From the NCBI GenBank assembly GCA_946803715.1, contig CAMPET010000164.1:76707-140706 (forward strand): 64,000 bases of DNA, read 5' to 3'. Below are positions 1 to 13,088 of this stretch, one piece after another; position 1 is the stretch's first letter, and every line of letters starts with the position of its first letter. A program made the position numbers and the translations under genes. The notes beneath the pieces were generated by a model that worked only from the letters and a program-made list of their open reading frames with translations, had not been told where the DNA came from and ran no database searches. Source of the stretch: Beroe ovata. Lineage: Eukaryota > Ctenophora > Nuda > Beroida > Beroidae.

Positions 1-705
1 CGTGTATATTTGTGTATGTGTGTGTGTTTGCGTGTTTGTGCGTGTGTGTGTGTGTGACAGCATGTGTCTCGCTCTATCAATCGCTCTATTGAAGATTATT
101 AATAACAAACAACATCCACCGTATGAAGCGTACATGTAACGTGTCTCCAGTAAATCATGCAAGGTGTGCGTTGCAGAACAAGTGTGACACTCTTACACGT
201 GTGTGTGTATGTGTGTGTGTGTGTATGTATGTGTGTGTGTATGTGTGCGCGTGTGTCTTTGTGTGTGTGTTTGTGTGTGTCACATGTGGATATCATGATG
301 AACATCGTCAATAATTCATGTAGCAACTTCACAGAAATAAACATACAGGGTGTGTCTTGATTTTATCGACTAAAATATCTTAAGAAGTTGATTCATAGGC
401 AGTAAGATCCTTAAACTTAGTTCCGTACACTTATTGGACCTCAGAAGAATTGAGTTTTTCGAGGTCTGTCACCATTCATACTATCCATCTATCCGTGAAG
501 ATTGACGATTATGAACTCTGGAAACTCAGAGACACTCTCTCGTATTCTGAGAAATGCGAGTCATTCACTACCGTTCCATGAGCTACAAAATACGGCACCA
601 GGCACGTCTTTACCCTTCACAGCATGTCCGACAACAACTACAGCTCCACCCAAATGATGAGAGTGAGAATGTTGCTCGTTCGTATAGTGCGATGATGGGT
701 TGTGG

Positions 706-741
<36 letters not shown>

Positions 742-760
742 ATGTGTGTTTAGGATGAGT
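1..760. repeat. GT/CA microsatellites at left edge
   Basis: Three GT-rich tracts are visible: about 1-56, 195-285 and 702-750. The open frames through them only encode Cys-Val or His-Thr runs and are not genes. The stretch from 760 to 1408 is AT-rich with no convincing exon. The 5' end and signal peptide of the Ig receptor that starts its visible exons at 1409 were not found here. Confidence 0.9.
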
Positions 761-1408
761 TTGGGGTGTTTACGAGTAGGTACTGAGTACTGAAGAGACG
801 GAACAAATTTAAACTCTGTTATTCACTGAGTACCGCTTCGCTGCAGCATGGCTCAAGTGTGCACTAATTAACTAATTTAATTACAGTAGCATAGTTCTCC
901 ACGTACGATAGTTGCCGCCTCTCTGCCCCCCTCAAAGTTTGTGTTGATGAAAAACCAATCAGTTAGGTCGAAATGAACCAGTTTACTTCCGTGATACTCT
1001 TCAATAAACTGCGGTCTATGCTTCTGTGACACGCATTGTTCCCATACTATTCGTGTTTCCTTCCTTTATCATGAAAAATCACAACACATGGTGTTTCATC
1101 GAAGTATGAAGTGACATATCATTTGCTGTTTCGATGACAGGTTCATCACATGAACAATGAACATTGTATATGAGCATGGCTGAGATAACTGCCACTGTAG
1201 CTACCGAGATCTTTCGTTAGCCACACAATGAAACATCAACCTCAAGAAATTTCACGGATTTTCTTCATCAACCCTCTAAACAATCGCACCCCGCCTTCCC
1301 TTTTCCAAAGTTATTGAAAAGTTGAACCAGCAATCTCCGATATTTATCCTTTTTCATACCCAATGTTCTTGACTTAGGTTTTTACTAACCACACCCACTT
1401 TTTCAGTT

Positions 1409-4400
1409 TCCCCGGTTACCATTAGCGCTGTGTCAAGTGACCTGATCGGAGTTTACAGCACCTCACTCACTCTAACATGTCGGGCCTCTGGGTACCCACT
1501 ACCAGGTATAATGTCAAACGCAAGGAAATAATGTGCGCCCTAAGTTTTGGAATCATTCTTTCTTTAAAATCATTGGATTGAGCACATTTACGATTTGGCT
1601 GATATATTACCCGTATGGGGATTGCAGCTAAGGAATTAAATTAAATCCTTTCAATGTTAACTGATACAGTTATCTGTTACTGTTGCAACCCTAGTGAATC
1701 TATAAACATCATATGAATACCTGCCTCCACCAGTTGTAAGTTTTCTGTGAATGTACGGTAAATATTAACACTCTGCATAAAACTATAGCGTTCCGAATAA
1801 TTGACGCGGTTTATTTGCAACTGCACGCTTTTATATGGATTTTATTAAGTCAACTTCAAACTTACATCACGTTTTATGTTTCGATACTGTTATGGAATAA
1901 CTAAAAAATATGTTCGAGAAAGTAACTTTGTCCTCAATTTTGAGTGATCGGTATAGATCATTTTCCGCTCTTCCGGTGATTTTGAGTTAGTCATAGGTTT
2001 ATTATATATTTTCCAATGGAATATTCTTAAGAATTATAAAATACCAAACTCCATCTTCTTCTCAGAATCGATAGCCTGGAAGAGCAGGGATTACACGGTA
2101 AACGATGATCGATATTTCGTGGCCATTTCTACAGTCAACGAAGAAGGTAGGTTATCGCGCCCATAATTTTTATCAGGAATCATAATGCTATAGTGGTGAA
2201 ATGTGTCAATGTTCAATTGATGAAGAGCGCACACCATATAAAGGGCAATTACCTCTCATTTATGACCATGTAAGGCGTAATTACATTCTCCATTAGAATG
2301 GACGATTATTGATATAGCTTTACTTTTAGCCAGATCTGTAGTTTGATAATGAACTCCCTGAATAACTGAAATGTTGAATCGGCTGATAGCTTTAGAGCCT
2401 TGCGATCCCAAGTATAAAGAATGAAAAAGTCATCCAAAAAGGTCAATGAAAAATTGGTTTTTTCTATGTCCAAATATCCGGATATAATGACGCATTTTTG
2501 AGTGGATTTCTCGTTTACTGGTAATTAGTTAATTAAGCAGTTCACAATTCACGCAGACCCACAAACAAATGCCATTGTACTCTAATTCCACTTAACGTAC
2601 AGCTGCTCTAAACATGCATTCTACTTTCTACAACAACTACCTACACTACTTGTGTGTACTGTGAATTAAACACCACTAAATACAAACGATGAACATCCCT
2701 CCACGCTATTGTTGTTCGAAAATGGGCAGTGGTCCAAATAAATTTAGAAAACAAATAACATTGTTCATTTTATTGAATGTTCCGCGAACGGTGCATTACC
2801 AAGTTACCACCAATTCTTTGGTTATGAAGAACAATTCCCCCAACGATATATAGGGAAGCTTTATAAGGTTCTCTAGAATTGAAGGATTTCAGTTGAGTTA
2901 CCTATCATATTATTTACTGTAAGAGCTATGGGATTCTCAGAGTGAAATGAGCTGAGACTATCGGTAAGTGGTCATTGAGCAGCGTCAGATGGAGTCATAT
3001 ATCTCTCCGCTTAAGAATACGTGCAGTGAAATTATCGTGGACAATCTGTGATTTGGTGAATGATGTGAATTTCCCTACGATTAGTTTCAGGATGAATGGT
3101 CACCTCAATTCCATCGGCTTTTCTGGTGCCCATATACCCGAATATAGCGCCGTTGGTATACCTCCGAAAAGAACTTATCATTTATTTTCCGTTAATACGT
3201 AGTGCCTATAGAAATAATTACCAATATTCCATAGAAAATGGACATAATTGAAAAGATAATGACAGCAATCAATTGACATTCAATTATGGACTTACTTTCG
3301 GGTAGAAAGAAACGTCTCCGACCTCCGTGTCAATCAGTTTAAATTGAGGTAGTATTACCTAGAAGTAGATAATTGGCTGCAAATTGACGCAGTCAGTATT
3401 CTAGAAGTCAGTATTCAAACATTCAGATAAATATTTAGCCCGTATTCTTTTAAAATGTCCAACAATGAACGCAACTTCATTATGGACCTAAATGAAATCT
3501 TACGCACACAAATGGCGCACTCTAACGAATGGATCAAATGAACTTTCCTATGCTTTGTATTTTCAAATTTATAACAACATCATTTGAAATCTTCGCCTAC
3601 TGTAAACCAAACCCAATTTTCTGATACCTCATCTTCATTTTAAAGGAGGAATCAATTCATCTTTCTTCAGAAAACTACATTGAATCGCAACTAATCATCA
3701 AGGATGTGGAATACACAAAGGAACGCACCTACAACTGTTCTGCTGCGAACTCATTCAAAGGATCCAGGAACGTTGCTTCTGATAACATCAACGTCGTTGT
3801 CGGTGGGTCTGAATTTTGTCCAAGATTTTACAAAAAATGCATTTCATTCGTACACTCATTCCATGCTATGAACGTAATGACACGCATTACATGCCGATTC
3901 ATTCTGGTGTGTAGAATTCATTGTCTAATTGTATATTGCACGTTAATCCTCAATAATAATACTGGATATTCCTCTGGAATTAATATATCCACCCATATCT
4001 GCATATATAAATCCTCACATTACTTTACACACATATCGCGAATTCAAGGATAGGATATCACATACAGTGGGATTTATTCATTTCGCGCTTCAACCCACCT
4101 TGCACATGAATTGTATCAGCAGGTATGGTGGAGAATTTAACAATTACCATTGATGTAAATGAATTAAGGGTGTAAGTATTGTGATATTATACACACTCGC
4201 GCTTCAAGGGAAACTAATTCCTCTGTTGTTATGGGCCCCAGTGTGATTTTAGTTACTTTGCGTAACGCGCGGAAACAATTTCTCTGATAGCGTGGTATTG
4301 TGTACACTCGCGCGCGCGCGAACAGTGCAGAGCAAAGTTCGTTACGCGCGCATATGCTGCAGCGCGCGCGTATTTAATCACATTGACTGCGCGCAGTCTA

Positions 4401-7400
4401 GTGTCATCTTGTCTTCGCGCGTGACGTTTGTACGAGAATTTGTTGGTACGAGTGGCAAATTGAGAGTAAATTGATTTTTCAATTCTCTTTCAGAATACCC
4501 AGTGGATGTAAGGACATTCTCAAAGTATGCTTACAACAACGTTGGTTTACCAGTGGAAATCACTTGTGAGGTGGAAGGAAAGCCCCTGCCAGAGAAGATA
4601 GACTGGCTCTTCTCCGGTGAGATATCTGTTCTTGACTGGAGTGCTCTTGACATGTCATTCCCAGTGTTTGCTCATATCGGAATATCATTATTGAATGGCT
4701 CAATGAGTCAATGGAGATTGGACTCTGTTTGTGCTTTAAAATAATCTTGTGCTTTAAAATAATCTGCTAAAACTCTGCTATCTATCTTCGACCCATTTCA
4801 TGAAAACTGGTTCCCTTGAGGAATACCTCATTCTGCTACTCTTCGCCGCTCTCACTACTCAATGCTCTAAACAGGGCTCCCAGGTCAGGATATCACGGCA
4901 CAGACCGAATTCTACACCGTGACACGTGACGACACATCACGTGACAATCATCTTATCAACGAAACTCTCACAATACTACAGCTTGATGATGCGCTGGCTG
5001 GGAACTATACGTGCAGAGCGTCAAATGTTGTGAATGGTATGGTTATTGTTTATAGAGATGTTGTATGAAATTGTTTGTTAACACACATGGAGTTTTCTAA
5101 TTAAGAAGTCTCTGATCGCTCGAAGCAGTTTCACTTCGACGCCCGATGTTTATCAATTATCGACATTAAAGTTTTCATTATATTACTCAGGCGAAGATAG
5201 TGAGAGTAGTAAAGTGGTGAATGTTGCTTTGGTTGACAGGGTTATAGTGAGTGTTGCTACGGCAACTCTCAGCGTTGCTAAGGGAAACGAAGCTGTCCTC
5301 AGATGCTCTGGAGAAGGTATTCTGCCGCTAATAGAACCTTCGGAACTAGGGTTTCATCCTCATGAAGAAAAATATCATGTTCAAAACTAAGTAGAATCAA
5401 AGTTATAAATCATCCAGAACATTCGAGTCGAGAACTTTTAGCATCTAACCTCTCTACCTCATCAGGCGTCCCTCCCCCTATGTCAGAAGACATAGAGTGG
5501 CTATTCAACGGGGAACCCCTCCCCTCCGACTCACTGAAACACTTCGCCGAGACATCTGAATCACGGATTTACACGGTGAACAGTATTCTCAGAATATCAG
5601 ACGTTCAACTGGAAGATGACGGTTCGTGAATGACGTTTTTGTGAAGTTGTACACGTGTTCATTCCGTCACGTTCATTCCGTCATCAGTTTCTCGAGTTTT
5701 GATACAAATTTCTAGTACTCTGGTAATACTGAACTCAACCCTATAATAAACAGGAGTTTACACGTGCAGATTCAGTAATTCTGACAAGGAGGGGCACACC
5801 TTCACGGATGAACAGGATATCAGTCTTACTGTAGAGGTACTCTCACCTCCAACTCTTCCAACATCTGACTCTTCCCGTATCATTTTACATCGCAAGAGAA
5901 AGGTGAACCGAAAACTTTCCAAATTTTATCTAATTTTCGATCATCACCCTTCCCTCAGGTTCCAGTGGAAGTGACATTCACCTCTCTCGACACTATAGAG
6001 TTGTACGAATCAGCGACCACAACTCTGACTTGTAACGTGTTCGGGAAACCGGCCCCTGATGGTGTCACATGGTGAGTGGGGGAGATCTATTGGCGACCCC
6101 TGGATGTCGTGTGATCTGTGGTTCTCAGGTGTCACTCTTTGGTCGTCGTTCCCTGAATCGTCGTCTTCTTCGAAATTATAAACACGGATTTGACAACCGA
6201 TCGATGCTCATTATAAGTGCTTTAAATGCCCAACGATCATCTACAAAATACCAGGGTACGGAGTAAAACAGGAGAAACACTGGCTTCCGATGATACATTC
6301 GCCGTGGATACGATGCTTCTTTCGGAAAACGGGACAACTATTGAGTCTCGTCTCAGTATAAAATCGATGAGTCTCGATTTAGAAGGTATATGTGATGTTA
6401 CGAACACGCAATTACCTCTGTTGGTCTCAAAATTATCTCAATATTTATCGTGACAGCCTTCAGGTTGATAAATAATGTCTATTCCAGGTGCGTACGAGTG
6501 CAGTTCGCAGAACACTCTATCTACGGGAGATGTTATCAGGACACCCGCATACAGAACAGTCCTCAGAGTAGAAGATGTCGTAGTGGTGAGTGATCGTGTT
6601 CGAGTCGATCGATGCGTAGACCAGTAGAGTAGTAGGTATAGAGCCGCAATGTGATAATGTTCCCAGGGGGAGCTGGCGATATTCTGCCCTATTCTGGACA
6701 GTGATGAGATTCTTTAGTTTGTTCCAATGTGTTATTGAATGAATCACATGGCTTAACGGATCACATGACCTTTCCCGTAATCGTAACCAATCAGATGATG
6801 AGTATGACAGGAATTCTCCTAATCATCAGATCGTGTGACAAACATGTGATCAATGACTGGAATCTGATCAAAACAATACAAGACGAAATATGGTAGATTC
6901 GTCACATATTTTCCCCAAACAATTTCGTATAAATACCAACTCGAAATCCTCCCAACCATCAAATCACCCAACACTACAACAACTAACAACAACAACACAC
7001 AAACAACATGACTCTCAACTTCTCTTCTCTCTACAAGCCCATCAGAAAACTTGGTGAAGGAGCATTTGGGTCGGTGTGGCTGGTCCAGGATCTCAGAGAC
7101 GACTCCCTCCACGCAGCCAAGTTTGTGGCTGACGAGCGGTGCACACGGAAAGCTTGGTGTGACGAGAGGGAAGTGTTGATCCCTGAAGAGATCCTCATCT
7201 CAGAGATGCTCGACCACCCCAACATCATAACCCTGGAGGAGATCTACTTGGAGAAGGGAACGTGGATCCTGGTCATGGAGTTCCTCCCCGACTTCGTGGA
7301 CCTCTTCGAGTTTGTGAGCCGGAGTGGGGCCTTGTCCGTGTCCGATGCCCGGAACATCACTGTCCAGCTGGTGGACGCGGTCAACTACCTCACCTCCCTC

Positions 7401-10400
7401 GGTATCGACCACCGGGACATCAAGGACGAGAACATCCTGTACAACCCCCTCTCCAAACAGATCAAACTCATCGACTTCGGGTCTGCCTCAGTGATCCCTG
7501 AGACTGGCGGGTACACGAAACTGCAGGGGACGGCGGTGTACGTGGCCCCTGAGTACCACAGACACGGCGTGTACCCGTCCCTACCTGGCACTACCTGGGC
7601 AGTCGGGTGTCTCGTCTACATCCTACTGAACGGAGACTGCCCTTTCCACAACACTCAACAAGTCAGGGACTACTCAGTCCTCACTTTCCTCAACTCCAGT
7701 CTGGATAGCCAGTCCAGGGACTTCCTACGGGACTTACTGGCAGAGAGGGTTGAGGATAGGATGTTGCCGGGGGAGATTATCTACCATCCCTGGATGAATG
7801 TCATGGATACCACGGAGACTGATTTCTGAATTTGTGTTTCGAAGTGACATGTGTTTGTAAATATCTTGTACATTGATTTTGATCCATAGTCTTCACAAAC
7901 TACAAAACATTTGTCTTTCTCCGCCCAAACTTTAACTTTTAACTAACTAATAATAGTTAGTGACTAAGATAAAATCCAACAAATTCAACTCCTCCGCAGG
8001 CACCCAAGTTGGCAGTTGTTCCCGGTGTTGTTGACACCACCGTTACTCTGACATGTACTGCCATGGGTGTACCAACACCTACTGATATTACCTGGGCATA
8101 CACGGGGGACGGAGGTGTCAGAAATATCGTCCAATCAGGTAGCACAGAATATCTCACCAACCGCAATGCAGATTGCAATTTATACATTAAGCGAAGATGG
8201 GGATTTCAGAATAGGGAGAATACCGAACATCAGTTATCGATAATACACCAGAGATTCGTAACCCATTTACACTATTATACTTTACCCGCAGAACTGAACC
8301 TTCTTTACCCGCAGAACGGTATAGCTTGGCTCAGCGACAATTTCTGGACGATGAGAGGAATCTTTACACAAAGATAGAGAGCACTCTTTCCATATCCAAG
8401 GTTAGGGATGAGATATTGACCCGATATTTCTCTTGATTGAGACATGTTTTCATTTGAAAATCACGTTAAAACGCTCCAAATTCCATACCTATTTCTCCAT
8501 CATTTTCACCTCAGGTTGTGTGGTCTGACAGAGGATTGTATAGATGTTCCTCAACTAATCTAATACGAGGGGAACAGAAGAACAGCTCAACCGAGCTTAC
8601 TCTCGACGTTGGTAAGTCTATAACAGCGTAGACTAGACCAAGCCCTATTGATTTTTTGTGTCTATTTTCTATTTCTATACGAACAATAGACTCAGAATTG
8701 AGAATGTGATCTATTGATCCATGAACTTTTTCTCCCCGCAGGTCAGCCAGTATCAATCAACACAGATCTGGCGGAAAGCCAGCAATTCCTGCTGGGTAAC
8801 CAGTTGGGAACCCTGAGTGTTCCTCTATACGGATATCCTGCACCTACCATAGTGTGGACGTTCAATCCAGCACTACCTCCTGATACTTATACTACAAAGT
8901 GAGTTGGGGTGATAGCTACTTCTCATTTGGGGTTGTCTGATGAACCAAAATCAGAAGAGAGCTGGGAGATAAACCCTTTCTGTTAAATGAACCAATCATT
9001 TTCAAGTTTCTTATCGGAATGCTCAACACTTGAATTGAAGTTCATGCAATGAACTGTCTACTACCCATCCCTCTCCACTCCACAATTGATCCTGCTTCCC
9101 AGGTACTACCCAGTGGAAGAGTACAGCGGCGTTGCTCAACTAACCTACCAGAGAGTGGCTGATGCCATGTCAGGGGATTATGTCATGACTGCCACCAACA
9201 ACGTTCACAATACCTCTCACTCCATTTCCTTCGCTCTTAATGTCGAGGTAAGAGAGAGGGAGACAAAATTGAGGTAAATGCATTGACTCTGGTCATTGCA
9301 GAGCTCAGGGTGAAACGTAGAAATTCTATCTTTAGTTCTTTCTTTCCAAACGTCTCCCGCCACCTATATTATCATAGGTACTTCCTAACGTTTCCTTATA
9401 CAATCAAACACATCACACAATCAAACCTCATCACACAATTTCAAGCTCATCACACAATCTCATCCATAACTCAATCCCGCCTACAATTACTAAATATCCC
9501 GCCTCACACAGGTATTCTATCCACCGGACATATCACTGGAGCCCACATGGGAGATTCTCGAGATGACGACAGATAAGATCCCGTGCTTCGTGACGTCACG
9601 ACCGGCGGCAAGTCACGTGACTTGGTCTGTAAACGGGAGCGATGTGTCCGAGTTGAATATGCCGAGTAAACTAACTGTGGAGGAGATGGAGGTAGGACCA
9701 AAATATGAGTCATGAGCTGTTTTTCGAGATTTGTCTGGAGTAGGAGTCCCCACAAATTGAATTTTAGTCCCTACTTCACCCTTAAATTCACCCTGTTTCC
9801 TTCTGTTGATTTCCTCATCCCCACTCGCCAGGTTGATGTGAGGGGAGAAATGCCGCTCACAATCCGTAATCTGGTGGTAAAACAAGCTCGCCTTGCTGAC
9901 AGTGGCGTGTACACGTGTAAAGCAGCTGTGTTTATCACTGACAGACTCTATTACGAGACAAAACGTGTTAACGTTAGTGTCGGTAAGTTATTATGGCGGG
10001 GGAAAATAGATGGCCCCTCAATCCTCATCGATATGTACTCTAAACTCTCAGTAAGCTGAAATTTAGCCAACAACGCGAAAAATATATTCTATTCTTTAAT
10101 CTTTTTCGAGCTGCCACACGCGTCCTATATCACTCTTTTCCTGCGACAAACCCTTCCCTCAACCCATTAACACTGTGTACAGTGCACATGACAACCTCTA
10201 CGTTACTCCACCGTCAGTAAGTGCAGTGGTAGTTTCCACCGAATCGTCTGACGTGGACGCTGAGATGGGAAGTGAGATGGTACTGGCTTGTACTGCGAGT
10301 GGTGAGTCCATTTTACCCTAGTTCATTTTGGTAATTTTGCCTCGTTTCGAGATACGAAACTCAGAAGTGAGATTTCTTCTATGATTCCTGTCCAAACTTC

Positions 10401-12167
10401 GGATTGGAAGTCCCACTTTTTCTAGTTCAATGACCTCATTGATCTCCCCGCCCAGGTTACCCAATTCCAAACAAGATAATCTGGTATGTTAACGATACTC
10501 TGGTCGCTGTATCAGATGATATCTCCATTCAAGACACAAGGGTGAGTACACCATGTTGTTGAGAAGAAGACATAATGTTGTGCTTCTGATATTATGGTTT
10601 GTGTGATCCAAACCTTCCGTTCAATATCGAGCGAACTTATGGGAATTGGGATCAGATTTAATCGTAATCTACGTCACCCAAAATAATCTAGTTTTTCACC
10701 GAGCTACATGACCTCGCTACACAGACATTTGTCTCAGGTATCTTACAAAGAACTCTCCTCCACACTAACTATCAGAGAAATGAGACCGGATTTGGAGGGA
10801 AAGTATAGATGCCAGAGTTCCAATAGCGTCCTTGGGTCACTGAAAACAGACAAGGCAGTCATTGAACTTTTCAGAGGTGAGCTACTCCTGCACCAAAATA
10901 ATCGCACATCGCTATCAAAGTATCGATGCCAATCAATACCCTCCCAAAATCTTCCATTCGCGATTCACATTCTACGACCTGCTGTCAAAATTATCTCCAA
11001 AATGTCTGGTTCATTCTCTAGACCTCAGACTCGACGATCGATTGTCAAAATCCTCATTCTCTAGCTTATTCTCAGTTACTCATTCTCTCATCTCTCTCAG
11101 AACGAATGGAGGAGGTTGGAAAACCAGCAAACTCCAACCAAATGCTGATAATCGCAGTTCTCGTAGCTATCATCATTGTGGTTGTAACGGGTGTTGTACT
11201 GTTGATAGTTTGTAGGAGGAGAAAGAAACAGAGGGAACGACAGAAGTATGATAAGGTAAGACGGACACTATTTCCATTTATCGTGAAGGAGAACATCGCA
11301 AAATGAAGTGAAAGATCTCCTGTATTTATGATTCTCTTACATGTTTAATAATGACTCCCGTTTACCAATCATCTGTTGTTTTACTAACTCCTAATCTCGC
11401 CAATCAATTCCCAGATCCCAGTACCGCCCGTCAATGGAGCTGCAGACACCCTGGCTAGCGACAGAAACGGAACGGGACTCATGGTTTTCGACCCCGAGAA
11501 CAAAGACGTAAGTTGCGAGCTCGGCCCTCGTCCACCGCCACCGCCACCCTCCGCCGAAATAGTCGGGAGTCTCCGTAAATCGGGAAACAAACTCGCGGCC
11601 AAAGTGCCGGAAGACGTGAGCCCCACACCGGTTCCCACTTCGGAAGATCACGATTCTTCCCTCCCCAAGAGTATCCGAGTTCAGTCTCTCTCCCGAGGGC
11701 GTCCCCCTCAATCAAATCGGTCAAGTCACGTGTCGGTTGATATTCCGTATCCCGAGGATACGGGGGGAAGCCGGGATTCACCGACTCCCAGTGATTCATT
11801 CATCGATATCTCTCCTCCAAGTCCTATCAGCTTAGCTGGGGATGAGCCGATACCGGCGCGTCTGAGTAGCGTGTGTGAGAATGGTGAACCCGGGAATAAA
11901 CATAGCACGACGGAGCAACCAGTCACAATGGGGAGGAAGGGGTCGGGGGAAGCGTGCCCCACGGTCCCTAACCCCACACTTAACCGACGTGCCACAGAGC
12001 CCGAATCTCTAGCGGTCAGCAATATTGACGATGAACAACAATATCGGAGACCGGTGAAATTGCCGGATATTGTGGCGAATATCAAACATAACATGGTAAA
12101 TGGCCTTGCTGATAAATATTCTGATAACGATGACGATGTCAAGAAGATGCCCAAAACTTCAGACTGA
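1409..12167 (+). CDS. Ig-superfamily type I transmembrane receptor (about 8 Ig-like domains), 5' incomplete
   Basis: A multi-exon cell-surface adhesion or recognition receptor. Exons read: 1409-1505, 2066-2146, 3671-3802, 4494-4616, 4875-5035, 5191-5316, 5466-5621, 5754-5836, 5959-6071, 6255-6385, 6489-6585, 8000-8138, 8315-8400, 8515-8611, 8742-8898, 9103-9247, 9512-9691, 9832-9982, about 10190-10301, 10455-10541, 10738-10875, 11101-11257, 11415-12167. The exons group into Ig units, each with a B-strand Cys, a W in the next strand, and a Y-x-C in the F strand (for example LTLTCRASGYPLP, GNYTCRASN, GVYTCRFSN, GKYRCQSSN). Exon 11101-11257 carries one transmembrane helix (MLIIAVLVAIIIVVVTGVVL) followed by a basic stop-transfer RRRKKQRERQ. 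The last exon is a proline/serine-rich tail of about 250 residues with a PPPPPP run, a potential SH3/EVH1 ligand. No enzyme domain follows the membrane helix. The ligand is unknown. The first exon and signal peptide are missing, and the border near 10190 is not phase-checked. Confidence 0.85.
6928..6935 (+). promoter_or_regulatory. TATA box of the nested kinase gene
   Basis: TATAAATA lies 80 bases before the kinase ATG (7008), inside the Ig-receptor intron. A TCA start-site-like motif lies about 33 bases downstream, followed by a CAACAAC-rich leader. This supports independent transcription of the nested gene. Confidence 0.6.
7008..7829 (+). CDS. PIM-like Ser/Thr kinase, intronless, nested in an Ig-receptor intron
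   Basis: A 273-residue protein that is almost only a kinase domain. Visible motifs: glycine loop GEGAFGSV, catalytic lysine in HAAKF, C-helix Glu region PEEILISEML, hinge VMEFLPDFVDLFEF, catalytic loop HRDIKDEN, DFG in LIDFGSAS, and APE in VAPEYH. The hinge, the HRDIKDENIL loop and the LIDFGS segment resemble PIM kinases. The F-helix D-x-W-x-x-G is T-T-W-A-V-G; PIM kinases also lack that Asp, so this supports the assignment rather than inactivity. All catalytic residues are present, so it should be active, probably constitutively as known for PIM. The gene has no introns, is distinctly C-rich at third positions, and has its own TATA box. A retrocopied origin in the host intron, same strand, is likely. 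PASK or another CAMK-group member is the alternative. Confidence 0.88.
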   Translation: MTLNFSSLYKPIRKLGEGAFGSVWLVQDLRDDSLHAAKFVADERCTRKAWCDEREVLIPEEILISEMLDHPNIITLEEIYLEKGTWILVMEFLPDFVDLFEFVSRSGALSVSDARNITVQLVDAVNYLTSLGIDHRDIKDENILYNPLSKQIKLIDFGSASVIPETGGYTKLQGTAVYVAPEYHRHGVYPSLPGTTWAVGCLVYILLNGDCPFHNTQQVRDYSVLTFLNSSLDSQSRDFLRDLLAERVEDRMLPGEIIYHPWMNVMDTTETDF

Positions 12168-13088
12168 AGTGTGTGCGTGATTGAATTGAGTGATTAAATT
12201 GCGTGATCAGAGTGAGATCTATAACGTGGTGATACTGGTTGTTACGAGTGAAGAATGTGTGATTACTTCAAAACTTGTGAGTGGCAGAGGGATGTAATTT
12301 TTGTGTGTGAATTTTGCGTGAAGGAAAAAAGAGTGATAAAATACTATCCCGCCGATTGTTTGTGTATCAATTTTTTGAACTATAGTCAGACAGCTCTTTG
12401 AACGCATTTAATAAGTACTACCTATAATTACCCGTTGATTCAAAGCACACCACCAAAAATATTCGAATTCAAGACATTTCAACTTTTCTAGTGTGCGTGT
12501 GAGAATTATTATTACTTTCCCCACAATGAAGCACTTTTTGGATGAGTGTGTGAGTTCGATTTAGATATGATGTGAAATTGTGTGAATGTGTGTATCTAGT
12601 GGGGAAATAATGAGAGTTTTCGATAAGATCCACGACCAAAAGGAGTTGTTTCATGCTTTCCATAATAGTCACCATTAAAATTTCATTGCGTCACTCTGGC
12701 GCCTTTGACCGGGCTTCCCTCTATGTCGCTGTATACGTCGTATAACCCCAGCTTAGCCTCTGTTTGTCGCTACCAGTCTTCAACTTTCACAACCACTCTC
12801 CTGACTATCTCGCCAACTCTTCTGTTGACATCCACACAAATGCTATTTGTCATCGCTCCTTGTTGTTGATGTTGACACATTGCAAGTCAACTTTAATTCA
12901 AAGTTAATGAGCAGCAATTCCATGAACTTGGTATCAATGTCGAGAAACTTCACTTCTTTTTTGGTATATCGGTTTCTGCTACTCGTTCTGTACAAGCTTC
13001 AAATCCAGCACACCCGGGTCTCCCTTGACCTTCTCATGAATGTTTCCTCCTCAATAAGATGATCCTTCCTCATCGATGTCTTTGTTAG
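12168..13088. other. Stretch between Ig receptor stop and the next coding exon
   Basis: About 900 bases of GTG-rich then AT-rich sequence with no supported exon. It could be 3' UTR of the Ig receptor followed by intergenic DNA, or an alternative intron linking 12095 to 13089 (see findings). Confidence 0.5.

Noticed and set aside
7590-7605. Kinase judged inactive because the F-helix D-x-W is T-T-W
   Set aside because: PIM-family kinases lack this Asp as well, and all catalytic motifs (Lys, HRD, DFG) are present.
11384-12154. Long minus-strand open frames opposite the Ig-receptor tail
   Set aside because: They are shadows of the GC-rich plus-strand tail exon. The plus frame continues the transmembrane exon in phase.
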